Source of the DNA: JAQIBY01 sp964615585
GTDB lineage: Bacteria; Bacteroidota; Bacteroidia; Bacteroidales; ML635J-15
Assembly (NCBI GenBank): GCA_964615585.1
Contig: CAZTNS010000003.1
Span: forward strand, 1-56,937
Length of the DNA stretch: 56,937 nucleotides
Reading direction: 5' to 3'
The notes beneath the pieces are model-generated. The model saw only the letters and a list, made by a program, of their open reading frames with translations, was not told the origin of the DNA and searched no databases. Below, one piece after another: positions 1 to 6,965 of the stretch. The position numbers were made by a program, and so were the translations under genes. Positions within the stretch are counted from its first letter, which is position 1; each line of letters starts with the position of its first letter.

Positions 1-34
1 TTTAACCCATTGATTATCTGGAATTTAATATGTT

Positions 35-154
35 TTACAACACTTCTATAACATGTTGGTTATCAACCTGATAGCATCTCCGAAACTTCAGTAATAAATT
101 ATCTAATTGACAATCTAACTTAATTGGTGGAGTCTTAGTGGCTTTTTTATTCAT
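35..154 (-). CDS. Possible small protein, 39 residues
   Basis: An ATG-initiated frame reads MNKKATKTPPIKLDCQ at its start and stops after 39 codons. The start is preceded by a weak purine-rich stretch (AAGGC, about seven bases upstream). The composition, with a lysine-rich start and leucine-rich middle, is plausible for a small element-encoded protein, but I recognise no family. It could equally be chance in an AT-rich stretch. The 118 bases between it and the next gene show nothing else. Confidence 0.25.
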   Translation of the reverse strand: MNKKATKTPPIKLDCQLDNLLLKFRRCYQVDNQHVIEVL

Positions 155-272
155 GACTTTGCCTTAATGAAATTTGTATTTATAAAGATACATATTATTA
201 ATCATTTGAAGCATTGCTTGTAAGAAATTGGTTTTGCTTCTCATACTTTGTTGGTATCCCTCTTAATTTGTG

Positions 273-1031
273 CTAAATTGTTTTTAACAATTCATTCAGC
301 ATAATTTGCATTCGCTCAATATTTCCTTCACAATTAATGTAAACTTGCATGTAAATGTTATCTACTTCACGCTGGGATAGTGGGGCTTGTGCTCTGCTGT
401 GTTGCCAGATAATATCTTCCATGATTTCTTTAAGTGATAGGTCGATATGTGTTAAATTGTATGCTTCCATACATTTAATTCTTTCATCCTGGACGATTTG
501 TGAGGCAACATGTTCTTTAAATTCATCAGCGTTAAAAACTTCCATGTAATTTTGATAGATTCGTTTTGCTTTATCTTGATCCATTGAAATGTTTTCATTT
601 TCAATTAAATGCTTAATAAAGAGAATGAAGCTTGCTCTCAAATCCTCGTCAACAAAATCATAGTTGAAATCTATGTATGCTTTTTGTTTTTCTGCAGGTG
701 CTGATTTTGCAATTTCTGTATTTTGTTTTTGTGGGAGTTCATTGATTGGGTTTTGTAATAAGTCGCGTATCTCATAACATGTTGTTGCATATTGCTCACG
801 GGAAAAGTCAATGAGTCCATACTTCTTTAAGCTATTGCGACATGCTTTAATGGTGTTGATGGCCATTTTCAACTCATCATGCAACTTCCGCAAGGATATT
901 TCACAGCTTAGCGTATGACTGTTGCAATTAGCAATAAAATGCATGTATAATATCCATTCATTTCGGGAAAGCTGATTTTCAAAAGCTTTTGCAGCTTGTT
1001 TTAATCTGGTTTTCTTCTTAAAATTTATCAT
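273..1031 (-). CDS. Winged-helix protein of the mobile element, possible replication initiator
   Basis: A 252-residue protein. Residues about 20-95 look like a winged-helix DNA-binding domain: helices around NEWILYMHFIANC, then a recognition-helix-like segment in which ISLRKLHDELKMAINTIKAC is followed by a short wing (LKKYGLIDFSREQYATTCYEI). The rest (about 120-252) is helical and charged with no motif I can name. DnaD-like and plasmid Rep-like proteins have this type of N-terminal domain, and the gene lies beside primase- and helicase-like genes, so a replication or control role is an inference. The next gene upstream ends 222 bases away, leaving an AT-rich region with short repeats that could be its target. 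Confidence 0.7.
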   Translation of the reverse strand: MINFKKKTRLKQAAKAFENQLSRNEWILYMHFIANCNSHTLSCEISLRKLHDELKMAINTIKACRNSLKKYGLIDFSREQYATTCYEIRDLLQNPINELPQKQNTEIAKSAPAEKQKAYIDFNYDFVDEDLRASFILFIKHLIENENISMDQDKAKRIYQNYMEVFNADEFKEHVASQIVQDERIKCMEAYNLTHIDLSLKEIMEDIIWQHSRAQAPLSQREVDNIYMQVYINCEGNIERMQIMLNELLKTI

Positions 1032-1081
1032 ATTTTCATATTTTTATAAATCATTGCTTATATCAATACTGATTCTATACT

Positions 1082-1157
1082 GGTATCAGAAGGTATCACA
1101 TTTTGCCATTATCATAAATGACACTGTTAAAACTGATACACTTTTCTTATTTATGAT
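1082..1157. repeat. Short direct and inverted repeats in an AT-rich gap of the element
   Basis: In the 222-base gap 1032-1253, GGTATCA occurs at 1082-1088 and 1092-1098, ten bases apart. The inverse TGATAC is at 1134-1139. A 9-base inverted repeat, ATCATAAAT (1111-1119) and ATTATGAT preceded by T (ATTTATGAT, 1149-1157), brackets this second site. The gap lies upstream of the winged-helix gene, so these may be binding sites for it or a small replication origin. The repeats are short and few, so chance is possible in such AT-rich DNA. Confidence 0.3.
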
Positions 1158-1253
1158 TTCATTTGTCATAGTTTGCTTGATTTTCACGTCTGCCTTAAAT
1201 GCCTTATTTGTAAAAGCTCATTGTTTTTTAATGCATGTTCTTTTGTCTCCATA

Positions 1254-2612
1254 TCAGTTGGATTTTATTGATAATAATTCTTTAAATGCTTGCAAGCGTG
1301 TTAATGCCGATATGAATGTATTATTTCCGTTGTGTGCTTTTATGCATTTTAAGTGGCTGTTTGCAAATTTTTTAGCATCCAATATTGTTGAGTAGTTGTT
1401 AAGCTTGATTTTCCCGGATGGTAATTTGATACTTTTAAAAAAGTTTTCAAGCTCAAGTATTTCCCGGCTCCATGTCTCCGGTTTTTGTCCTGTAGTGTTA
1501 ATTTCTATTTCAAAATCTGTTGCATCATCTTCTGGTGATGGTTGAATTTCATGCAGTGGCTCAGGTTCTGTTTTGTGTTCTATTGGTTTTTGCTTTCTGA
1601 ATAATCGCCAATCCTGTTTTATTAAATAATCTGCAATGTCCATTCCTTCACTTTTATCTCGCTCCGGAGCTAATTTTTCCAGTAAGTCCGAAAAAACAAA
1701 GTTTGTTCCTGGCATCTGCTTTTCAAACCTTTTGGCTTTGATTTTCCATTCTGAAAAGGTGCAACCGTCTTTTGATAAGTCAGGAAACACAAAAATATCC
1801 CTGCCTTTGAGTACCTGAATTTTATCAAATGAAAAACTGCTTTTGTTGTAAACTGCAAGCCAAATAAGGTTTTTTTCATTGTCAGGAAAACCAAAATACA
1901 GGCTGCCATAAATTGCTGTCTTTGGAGCTTCAACCAATGCAACGGGGTTTTGTGGGTATTTGCTCAACAGGTGCTCCCCAAATAAGCATGAAATACGTTT
2001 ATCCTGCTCTGTGTATTGCCTTAACCAATTCGGCAACGGTTCGTTTTTTTGGGTGAAATGTTTTTCAAGCATGGAATGTAAAAAGTCCGTGCCGGTTGTG
2101 TGGTTTTGTTCATCAAATTGCTTTACCTGAATGGCTCGTACATTATTATTAATATCAATGAAAGGGATTGTAATTGCTCCGGCTCTGTAACCTTTGGCAA
2201 TTGTGCCAATTCTGTATAAGCGTATCGCTTTCACAATATCGGTCACATCAAATGGAAACTGAACGCTCTTAAGTAGGTTTTGAATAAAGACATTCTTTTC
2301 GTATCGGTCTGGATCCAAAGTGTGTTTGAAAGTATCAAAGTCAAAATAAACAGGTTGTGGAGAAGGCTGTGGTTTTTTCCGCTTTTTCGGCATTTGTGAA
2401 GCTGTTTCAGTGTTTGCCTGTTCTGTCGCATATCCATTGTGATAAGGATTTAGGTGGTAGCTGCATTTGCTTTCCCGGTCGCATCTGCCGTATTGCTCCG
2501 GTAAATAGTTTCCTGTTTCGCTCTCAATATACCTTACAAAAGATTTTTTCCCACAAGCTGGGCAAAGGTGTTTCCGACTGCCTTTTTCTAATGTGTATCT
2601 GTATTCATTCAT
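1254..2612 (-). CDS. Zn-ribbon and Toprim-like protein (DUF6371/DUF6965-type, primase-like)
   Basis: A 452-residue protein with a four-cysteine zinc ribbon near the N-terminus: CPACGKKSF at about 17-25, then a second pair in GRCDRESKCSYH at about 43-54. The middle resembles a Toprim-like nuclease/primase core: VALVEAPKTAIYGSLYFG supplies a conserved Glu and DIFVFPDLSKDG an acidic strand. I associate this N-terminal and central part with DUF6371 of Bacteroidota elements. The last 65 residues (from WSREILELENFF) resemble the small DUF6965 domain, with the pattern LPSGKIKLN and AHNGNNTF. Synthesis of primers for element replication is an inference from the domain types and from the adjacent RepA-like ATPase. 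The start lies 17 bases from the mirrored 9-bp repeat. Confidence 0.75.
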   Translation of the reverse strand: MNEYRYTLEKGSRKHLCPACGKKSFVRYIESETGNYLPEQYGRCDRESKCSYHLNPYHNGYATEQANTETASQMPKKRKKPQPSPQPVYFDFDTFKHTLDPDRYEKNVFIQNLLKSVQFPFDVTDIVKAIRLYRIGTIAKGYRAGAITIPFIDINNNVRAIQVKQFDEQNHTTGTDFLHSMLEKHFTQKNEPLPNWLRQYTEQDKRISCLFGEHLLSKYPQNPVALVEAPKTAIYGSLYFGFPDNEKNLIWLAVYNKSSFSFDKIQVLKGRDIFVFPDLSKDGCTFSEWKIKAKRFEKQMPGTNFVFSDLLEKLAPERDKSEGMDIADYLIKQDWRLFRKQKPIEHKTEPEPLHEIQPSPEDDATDFEIEINTTGQKPETWSREILELENFFKSIKLPSGKIKLNNYSTILDAKKFANSHLKCIKAHNGNNTFISALTRLQAFKELLSIKSN

Positions 2613-2629
2613 AATTTTTTCATTTTAGC

Positions 2630-2683
2630 GTTCACGGTGTTCACAGCGTTCATGGTGTGAACAGCGTGAACGATGTGAACACT
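2630..2683. repeat. Six 9-bp repeats, three GTTCAC then three GTGAAC (mirrored array)
   Basis: Six consecutive 9-mers begin at 2630, 2639, 2648, 2657, 2666 and 2675. The first three start with GTTCAC, GTTCAC and GTTCAT; the last three each start with GTGAAC, its reverse complement. The three-base spacers vary (GGT, AGC, GGT, AGC, GAT, ACT). The array is therefore both a tandem repeat of period 9 and a large interrupted palindrome centred near 2656. It fills almost the whole 70-base gap between the ATPase stop codon and the start of the primase-like gene. A replication-initiator or repressor binding array, or a translation-controlling mRNA hairpin, would fit. Confidence 0.85.
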
Positions 2684-3765
2684 TATAATTTTAAGTACTT
2701 GTTTACTGCTCCAACTGAAATACTTAACTCACTTGCAATTTGCCTTTGTGAAAGTCCTTTTCCCCTTAAGTCTTTTGCTTGTTCAATTAGGTTTTCACGG
2801 TCACCTTCATTAAATTGCTTGAGATGTTCCCTTTCCGTTCCGAAATTCATAAACTCAAATTCAAGAAAATTAAATGGCTTTTGTATTTGACAAATTATTA
2901 TGTTTTCAGTGTCGAAAATAATTTCAGTATTTCGGGCTTTAATCTGCTTCAGATAGCGTATGCTCTTGTCTGTTTGGCTTTCACCTATGGCAAAACAGCT
3001 ATCTACAAAGTTTATAAGCATTTTACTGCCTTGTAAGTCGTTCCGGGTAATCGGTTTTGATAAATCCCTTTTCGGTGTGTGTGCAAGTGCTAAGATTGAT
3101 AAGTTGTGTTTACTTTTCAGTGCCTTTAATTGCTTCATTAATGGGAGTGCATCCTTTGCCTTTTCCGTTTCATTTTTCAAATAAGTAATATTGTCAATGA
3201 TCAGGATTTTTGCCTGTGTATCAATTATACTTTGTTCAATTGATTGATTAAGATAATTTTCAAACGTTTCGTTTTCCGGCAATTCTGCATCTGGGTTTAT
3301 TTCAATTCGCTTAAAACTATCATCAAATAAAAAATGCCTGTCGTATGTTTTGGTCGCTTCATTTTTTATTGAATATCTGACTTCAAATTGTTTTGCAGAT
3401 AGTTCAAAATCAAAATATAAAACGGGTTGTTGTTTTGCTTCTAGTTTGAAACCGGGTATTTGTTTGCCGCTGCTTATACTGTTGGCAATTTGAACGGCTA
3501 AAATAGATTTCCCCAAATTAGTATCTGCAAACAAAATACAAATTTCGTTTTCATGCCAAAGCTCACTAAATAACATTTCAGGAATGGGCGTTTGTTTTGC
3601 TTGCTCCAGCCACTGATTGGCAGTTTTAACTTTAAACAGCCCTTTGTTTTCCTTGTTCGCATCAACCTGTTGTTGCATCTGCTCAATATGGCTTTGCAAT
3701 CTGTCCGGTGTGATCGGCTGTAAGTGTTTACTTTCCCAAAGGTCGGTTGGTATTGTCGTATTCAT
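2683..3765 (-). CDS. RepA-like RecA-fold ATPase/helicase with C-terminal helix-turn-helix
   Basis: A 360-residue P-loop ATPase. Walker A is ADTNLGKS at about 80-87, and Walker B is KILIIDN at about 186-192, followed by a histidine-containing strand LSILALAHTPKRD, typical of RecA-type hexameric helicases (AAA_25, RepA family). The C-terminus (about 334-358) is a helix-turn-helix, with LSQRQIASELSISVGAVNKYL. RepA-type helicases unwind plasmid and element DNA, and this gene sits between an excisionase-like gene (3 bases upstream) and a primase-like gene, so an element replication module is likely. Fusion of a sequence-specific HTH to the helicase suggests that it recognises a site itself; the mirrored repeat adjoining its stop codon is a candidate. 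Confidence 0.85.
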   Translation of the reverse strand: MNTTIPTDLWESKHLQPITPDRLQSHIEQMQQQVDANKENKGLFKVKTANQWLEQAKQTPIPEMLFSELWHENEICILFADTNLGKSILAVQIANSISSGKQIPGFKLEAKQQPVLYFDFELSAKQFEVRYSIKNEATKTYDRHFLFDDSFKRIEINPDAELPENETFENYLNQSIEQSIIDTQAKILIIDNITYLKNETEKAKDALPLMKQLKALKSKHNLSILALAHTPKRDLSKPITRNDLQGSKMLINFVDSCFAIGESQTDKSIRYLKQIKARNTEIIFDTENIIICQIQKPFNFLEFEFMNFGTEREHLKQFNEGDRENLIEQAKDLRGKGLSQRQIASELSISVGAVNKYLKL

Positions 3766-3768
3766 GAA

Positions 3769-4116
3769 TTATCTTTTCTTTTTGGAGTTCAGATAAGATT
3801 CAGCATCTGCAATAATTTCAGCGTTTGTTTTTTTACGACCCGAACGTATCCAATCGGTTAAAACCTGTTTATCAAAATATAAGCGTTTACCTTGTTTGCA
3901 AACCCCGGGCAGCTCACCCTTGCTGGTTTTAGTGTAAATCGTTGGGACTGTTAAGTGCAATAACTCGGCTGCCTGTTGGATGGTTAATAGCTCGTTTTGT
4001 TCGGGTTCAGGTTGAGGCTCATCCCTTTCAAACAAAAAGTTTCTAATTTCATCGAGTTGTTTACTCATCCGGCTAATTTCGTCCGGTAATTCATTAAAAG
4101 TAATTTTGTCTTGCAT
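3769..4116 (-). CDS. Excisionase-like helix-turn-helix protein
   Basis: A 115-residue protein. Residues about 43-92 form an HTH_17/MerR-like excisionase domain: LLTIQQAAELLHLTVPTIYT, then a wing (GVCKQGKRLYFDKQVLTDWI). The first 40 residues are helical and acidic and may dimerise. Such proteins are usual in Bacteroidota elements between the integrase and the replication ATPase and act as recombination directionality factors or local regulators. It ends 3 bases before the ATPase start, so the two are probably cotranscribed. Confidence 0.85.
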   Translation of the reverse strand: MQDKITFNELPDEISRMSKQLDEIRNFLFERDEPQPEPEQNELLTIQQAAELLHLTVPTIYTKTSKGELPGVCKQGKRLYFDKQVLTDWIRSGRKKTNAEIIADAESYLNSKKKR

Positions 4117-4190
4117 ATTTGTATTTTTAAAGATTCAATACAAATATGAAGCAACGTAAAGTTCAGGCAAACAGATTAGTAAACCAAGTA

Positions 4191-4212
4191 TAAATTAGTA
4201 TTAAATTAGTAT
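4191..4212. repeat. Two tandem 11-bp repeats TAAATTAGTAT
   Basis: TAAATTAGTAT occurs twice head to tail (4191-4201 and 4202-4212). A partial copy, GATTAGTA, lies about 15 bases to the left and AATTAGT recurs at the right edge. They lie in the gap 4117-4223 upstream of the excisionase-like gene on the minus strand. The 11-bp period equals that of the repeats beside the integrase, although the sequence differs. A regulatory or recombination role is a guess. Confidence 0.5.
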
Positions 4213-4223
4213 GTTTTTGGCTT

Positions 4224-4895
4224 TTATTTACTAAAATTAGTTTTTTCACTTTCAAATTTGAAGCCATTGAAGTAATTAGTGTATAATTTTACATACCGGT
4301 CTTTTGTGCCGTGTTGGTGTCCTGCTAATTCATTCCAATATTTATAAAATATTTTTCTAACTTTACTTGTGGTTTTGGTCTGGTTTCTCAAAAAATCAAA
4401 CATTTCTGCTGGTGCTGTTTGCTTTTCAAATGCAAGTTCAAGGTATGTATGTAAGGTGTCTTCATTTATGAATTTTCCCTTAACTAATTTTTCATGGAAG
4501 TATTTATATATTTTTTCTTCTAAAACATGGTCGAAATTATTTATAAATTCAAATTGAATTTGTTGTGGCTGGGTTTTTTGATCCAGTAATGCCTTTTCAA
4601 GTTTATGCAATTCGTTTTCCAAAAATTCCCGAAACAGTCGGTTTCCCTCAAAATTCACACTTCCACAGTATCTTACTACCTCTCTATAATGTGACAGCAT
4701 AGATCTATCCATTTCTACGATTTCAACGTCTTTTAATTCGCCTTTGATAAAATCAATTTTTGAGGGTATGGATAAATACTTTGTTTGCTCAAAGTAGTCT
4801 TCTTTCAATTGTTTTAATAGGATTGCTATATCCTCACCCATGCTCTCTTTTAATTCTTTTTCATCTAATTTCCCACTTTTGTCCTTATTGGCCAT
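4224..4895 (-). CDS. Unrecognised element protein, 223 residues
   Basis: A charged, largely helical 223-residue protein with no signal peptide, membrane segment or motif I can assign. The N-terminus is very acidic and basic (KDKSGKLDEKELKESMGED). The C-terminal half (FHEKLVKGKFINEDTLHTYL to the end) vaguely recalls the helical C-terminal part of RteC-like regulators of Bacteroides elements, but the match is by eye and weak. It lies between the integrase and the excisionase-like gene, with a perfect 7-bp palindrome just upstream. A regulatory or accessory recombination role is possible but unsupported. Confidence 0.6.
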   Translation of the reverse strand: MANKDKSGKLDEKELKESMGEDIAILLKQLKEDYFEQTKYLSIPSKIDFIKGELKDVEIVEMDRSMLSHYREVVRYCGSVNFEGNRLFREFLENELHKLEKALLDQKTQPQQIQFEFINNFDHVLEEKIYKYFHEKLVKGKFINEDTLHTYLELAFEKQTAPAEMFDFLRNQTKTTSKVRKIFYKYWNELAGHQHGTKDRYVKLYTNYFNGFKFESEKTNFSK

Positions 4896-4911
4896 GTCTC
4901 AGATTTTCTGT

Positions 4912-4929
4912 ATTATAGTTTACTATAAT
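4912..4929. promoter_or_regulatory. Perfect palindrome between integrase and next element gene
   Basis: ATTATAG-TTTA-CTATAAT is a perfect 7-bp inverted repeat with a 4-base loop, in the 44-base gap between the integrase stop codon and the next gene. It lacks a G+C-rich stem, so it is more likely an operator than an intrinsic terminator. Confidence 0.45.
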
Positions 4930-4939
4930 GAGTTTTGCT

Positions 4940-6184
4940 TTAATTGCTGCTACCTGCTTTACTAAATCCGGCAGTTAGTACATTGGTTTGCTTCATTATT
5001 TTATCATCTTCAAAGCTGTCCAAATAGTTCTTTGTTACAATTACGGAGCTATGCCCTAATAATTCGCTAATCATTTCCGTTGTGGCTCCAGAGCGTTTTA
5101 AAACGGTAGCAAAGCTATGCCTTGCTGTATAAGTTGTTATTTCCTTTTTTATTTCCAATTCTCGGGCAATTTGCTTCATGTATTTGTTGATCGTTTTTAC
5201 TAATTGCTTTACAACTTTGTATTTCTGTTCGTCTGTCATCTGGTGGTTGAGGTGTGGGAATATGTAATCATCTTTATTGATGGAGCGTTGTCCCCAGATT
5301 TTGATGATTTTCCGGGTTTCTGGCTTCAATGCAACCCTTATTTGTGTGGCTTCATTTTTACGTTTTGTTTTTTCCCGTACGTATGTAAGCATGTCGCCGT
5401 CAATATTAGCCCATTTCAACAAACAGAAGTCTTTAACATTCATCCCATTGCTTAAATATAGGAACATCCAATAATCCCGTGCCATTTCCTTAGTTGTACC
5501 TTTCGGGATTGTGTGGTTATACACTTTAGCAACGTCCTCCACTGTCAGGGCTTTTTTTATATTCCTACCTGTTGGAATTGAGTATTTGCCGTTTTTTCCC
5601 CCAAATGGATAAATGCTTAAGTCAATGCCTTGCCTGTTGTATATCGTTCTTAAACTACGTAAATAAATACCAACGGTTGTTAGGCTATTGCCTTGTTCTA
5701 ACATCCAGTTTTCATATTTCTTTAATAGTCCCGGAGTGATCTCGGCAAATGTCGGGTTCTTTTTAAATGCTTCAAGGCTTTTTTTTGCACACTTATAGCT
5801 TATTGCGGTGGAGACACGTTTTTCGCTATGGAGTTCTTCAATATACTTATCAAAAGCAAATGAAACGCTGTCTGCTACATTTTTATTTTCAAAATAAGCG
5901 ATTTCAAAGTTGTCAAACGTAAAAACTTTTAAATCATTGATAACCTGCTTTGCTTTATCCAGTTGGTGTATAATGGTGTTGTATGTTTGTTTTTGAACTT
6001 CTGTTTTACGCTTCCCATTTCCTGTCGGGTTCATTACTTTTTCAAATTCATCAGGTGTTAAGCTTATCCCGGTGGATACGTATTTACGTTTCCGGTTGTG
6101 AGTAATCTTTATTTTGACCGTACATTTTCCGTCTTTTCTCGGTCTTAGTTTGTCCAAATAAATATCTGCATTTGCTTTATTCAT
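4940..6184 (-). CDS. Tyrosine recombinase (integrase) of the element
   Basis: The start is placed at the ATG giving MNKANADIYLDKLRP (414 residues). An upstream ATG at 6226 would add 14 residues made only of the GTAACA repeat region. Residues about 1-75 form an arm-type DNA-binding domain, 90-190 the SAM-like core-binding domain, and 205-400 the catalytic domain. Catalytic residues visible are R355 and H356 (TARHSF), H378 (LLGHSS) and Tyr387 (TKNYLDSF). At the usual first-arginine position the sequence reads LSNGMN, with no Arg. It lies next to the tRNA-Arg fragment, as expected for the enzyme that placed the element there. Confidence 0.93.
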   Translation of the reverse strand: MNKANADIYLDKLRPRKDGKCTVKIKITHNRKRKYVSTGISLTPDEFEKVMNPTGNGKRKTEVQKQTYNTIIHQLDKAKQVINDLKVFTFDNFEIAYFENKNVADSVSFAFDKYIEELHSEKRVSTAISYKCAKKSLEAFKKNPTFAEITPGLLKKYENWMLEQGNSLTTVGIYLRSLRTIYNRQGIDLSIYPFGGKNGKYSIPTGRNIKKALTVEDVAKVYNHTIPKGTTKEMARDYWMFLYLSNGMNVKDFCLLKWANIDGDMLTYVREKTKRKNEATQIRVALKPETRKIIKIWGQRSINKDDYIFPHLNHQMTDEQKYKVVKQLVKTINKYMKQIARELEIKKEITTYTARHSFATVLKRSGATTEMISELLGHSSVIVTKNYLDSFEDDKIMKQTNVLTAGFSKAGSSN

Positions 6185-6197
6185 ATCATTAATTATT

Positions 6198-6241
6198 GTA
6201 ACACATTTGTAACACAAATGTAACAAAACATAACAAAATAA
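6198..6241. repeat. 11-bp GTAACA repeats upstream of the integrase
   Basis: Three units beginning with GTAACA start at 6198, 6209 and 6220, exactly 11 bases apart. A fourth, weaker unit (TAACAAAATAA) starts at 6231. They lie just upstream of the integrase start and about 100 bases from the tRNA junction. About one helical turn of spacing and this location suggest arm-type binding sites for the recombinase, or an operator for its autoregulation. Confidence 0.7.
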
Positions 6242-6341
6242 ACAATAAATTATTTAAATAATTATCAACTGTAGGTGCTGCTAATTCAGGCTCTAACTTT
6301 AATTTTATTTGAATTGTTGGTTTATTAATTGGTGCCTCAGG

Positions 6342-6388
6342 TCTGACTACGGATCAGAAGGTTGGGGGTTCGACTCCTCCCAGGTTCA
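6342..6388 (+). pseudogene. 3' fragment of tRNA-Arg(ACG), element attachment junction
   Basis: The anticodon arm TCTGA-CTACGGA-TCAGA (6342-6358, anticodon ACG at 6349-6351), the variable loop, a T arm with stem 6364-6368/6376-6380 and loop TTCGACT, the 3' acceptor strand CAGGTTC (6381-6387) and discriminator A (6388) are all present. CCA is not encoded. The matching 5' acceptor strand GAACCTG and the D arm are absent upstream, where element sequence begins. The fragment keeps its terminator, so it is most simply the displaced original 3' end of a tRNA gene split by integration; an intact copy is predicted at the far left junction. Confidence 0.85.
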
Positions 6389-6395
6389 CAATTTC

Positions 6396-6421
6396 AAAAG
6401 GCCGGTCAACACCGGCCTTTT
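6396..6421 (+). terminator. Rho-independent terminator of the interrupted tRNA-Arg
   Basis: AAAAGGCCGGT-CAAC-ACCGGCCTTTT forms an uninterrupted 11-bp stem with a 4-base loop, followed by more T residues. It lies 8 bases after the tRNA end, the usual position for a tRNA terminator. Confidence 0.9.
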
Positions 6422-6424
6422 TTA

Positions 6425-6965
6425 TTGACATACGGAATTCGGGGATGTATGTTTTGCTTATCATTTGTTCAATCATTTTTTTGTTCATTTTTGGTAACGG
6501 AAAAGGAGGCCTGAGAGAATTCAAGTTTATTGGTCAATATCCATCAAAAAAGTAAATTTAGTGATCATAACTAACCAGATATTAAAACAATACAGCATAA
6601 ACCAAATCGAAACCCAATAACGAATCTTTTTTTAATGCTAAAAAAAGTGTAATTTCGCAAACAATTAAAGTTAACTTGTTAAAAGTGTTTGCTGGAAGAT
6701 GATAAGACATCAGGTTTTGAATAAGAAAGCCTTAAATACAAGGTGCTGAACACAGGCAGAAGGGAGTCAGTCGAAAAGACTTAGACATAAGATTATAACG
6801 CAGAAACCGAAGATGATAAACACACAAAATACATGTAATTTTTTATCTCACACCAGTATAAATTTGTTACCCGAAAACAATGCTCAATTATCTACATAAA
6901 CAATAACTGTATTATCATCCATAATTTTTTGTATATTGTAAATATTGTAAAAAAAAATTTCAAAA
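6425..6965. other. Intergenic region, possible small RNA inside
   Basis: There is no convincing open frame. A -7-like TAATTTCG (about 6650-6657) precedes a hairpin with arms GCAAACA (from 6657) and TGTTTGC (ending 6692). A stretch with higher G+C follows to about 6830, containing a CCTT/AAGG stem and AGTC-GAAAA-GACT (6769-6781). This could be a small RNA or a long 5' leader for the sigma-factor gene. I cannot match it to any RNA family. The last 100 bases are very AT-rich. Confidence 0.25.

Larger units (their letters stand above)
1..6341. mobile_element. Integrated element, integrase-proximal end (partial, continues left)
   Basis: All recognisable genes here run on the minus strand: tyrosine recombinase, an unknown protein, an excisionase-like helix-turn-helix protein, a RepA-like ATPase, a Zn-ribbon/Toprim-like protein and a winged-helix protein. 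This order is familiar from Bacteroidota integrative and mobilizable elements, where relaxase genes usually follow further from the integrase; that part would lie left of base 1. The right boundary is inferred from the abrupt start of tRNA-Arg sequence near 6342. No relaxase, transfer gene or cargo is visible in the window, so mobilizable rather than conjugative is an inference. Confidence 0.75.

Noticed and set aside
1054..1395. Plus-strand frame of 113 codons overlapping the gap and the primase-like gene
   Set aside because: It overlaps a recognised gene on the opposite strand, is Phe/Leu-rich as expected from antisense AT-rich DNA, and has no family features.
2630..2683. CRISPR-like array
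   Set aside because: Units are only 9 bp with 3-base spacers and half are inverted, so it cannot be a CRISPR; no cas genes are present. No other CRISPR-like pattern was seen in the window.
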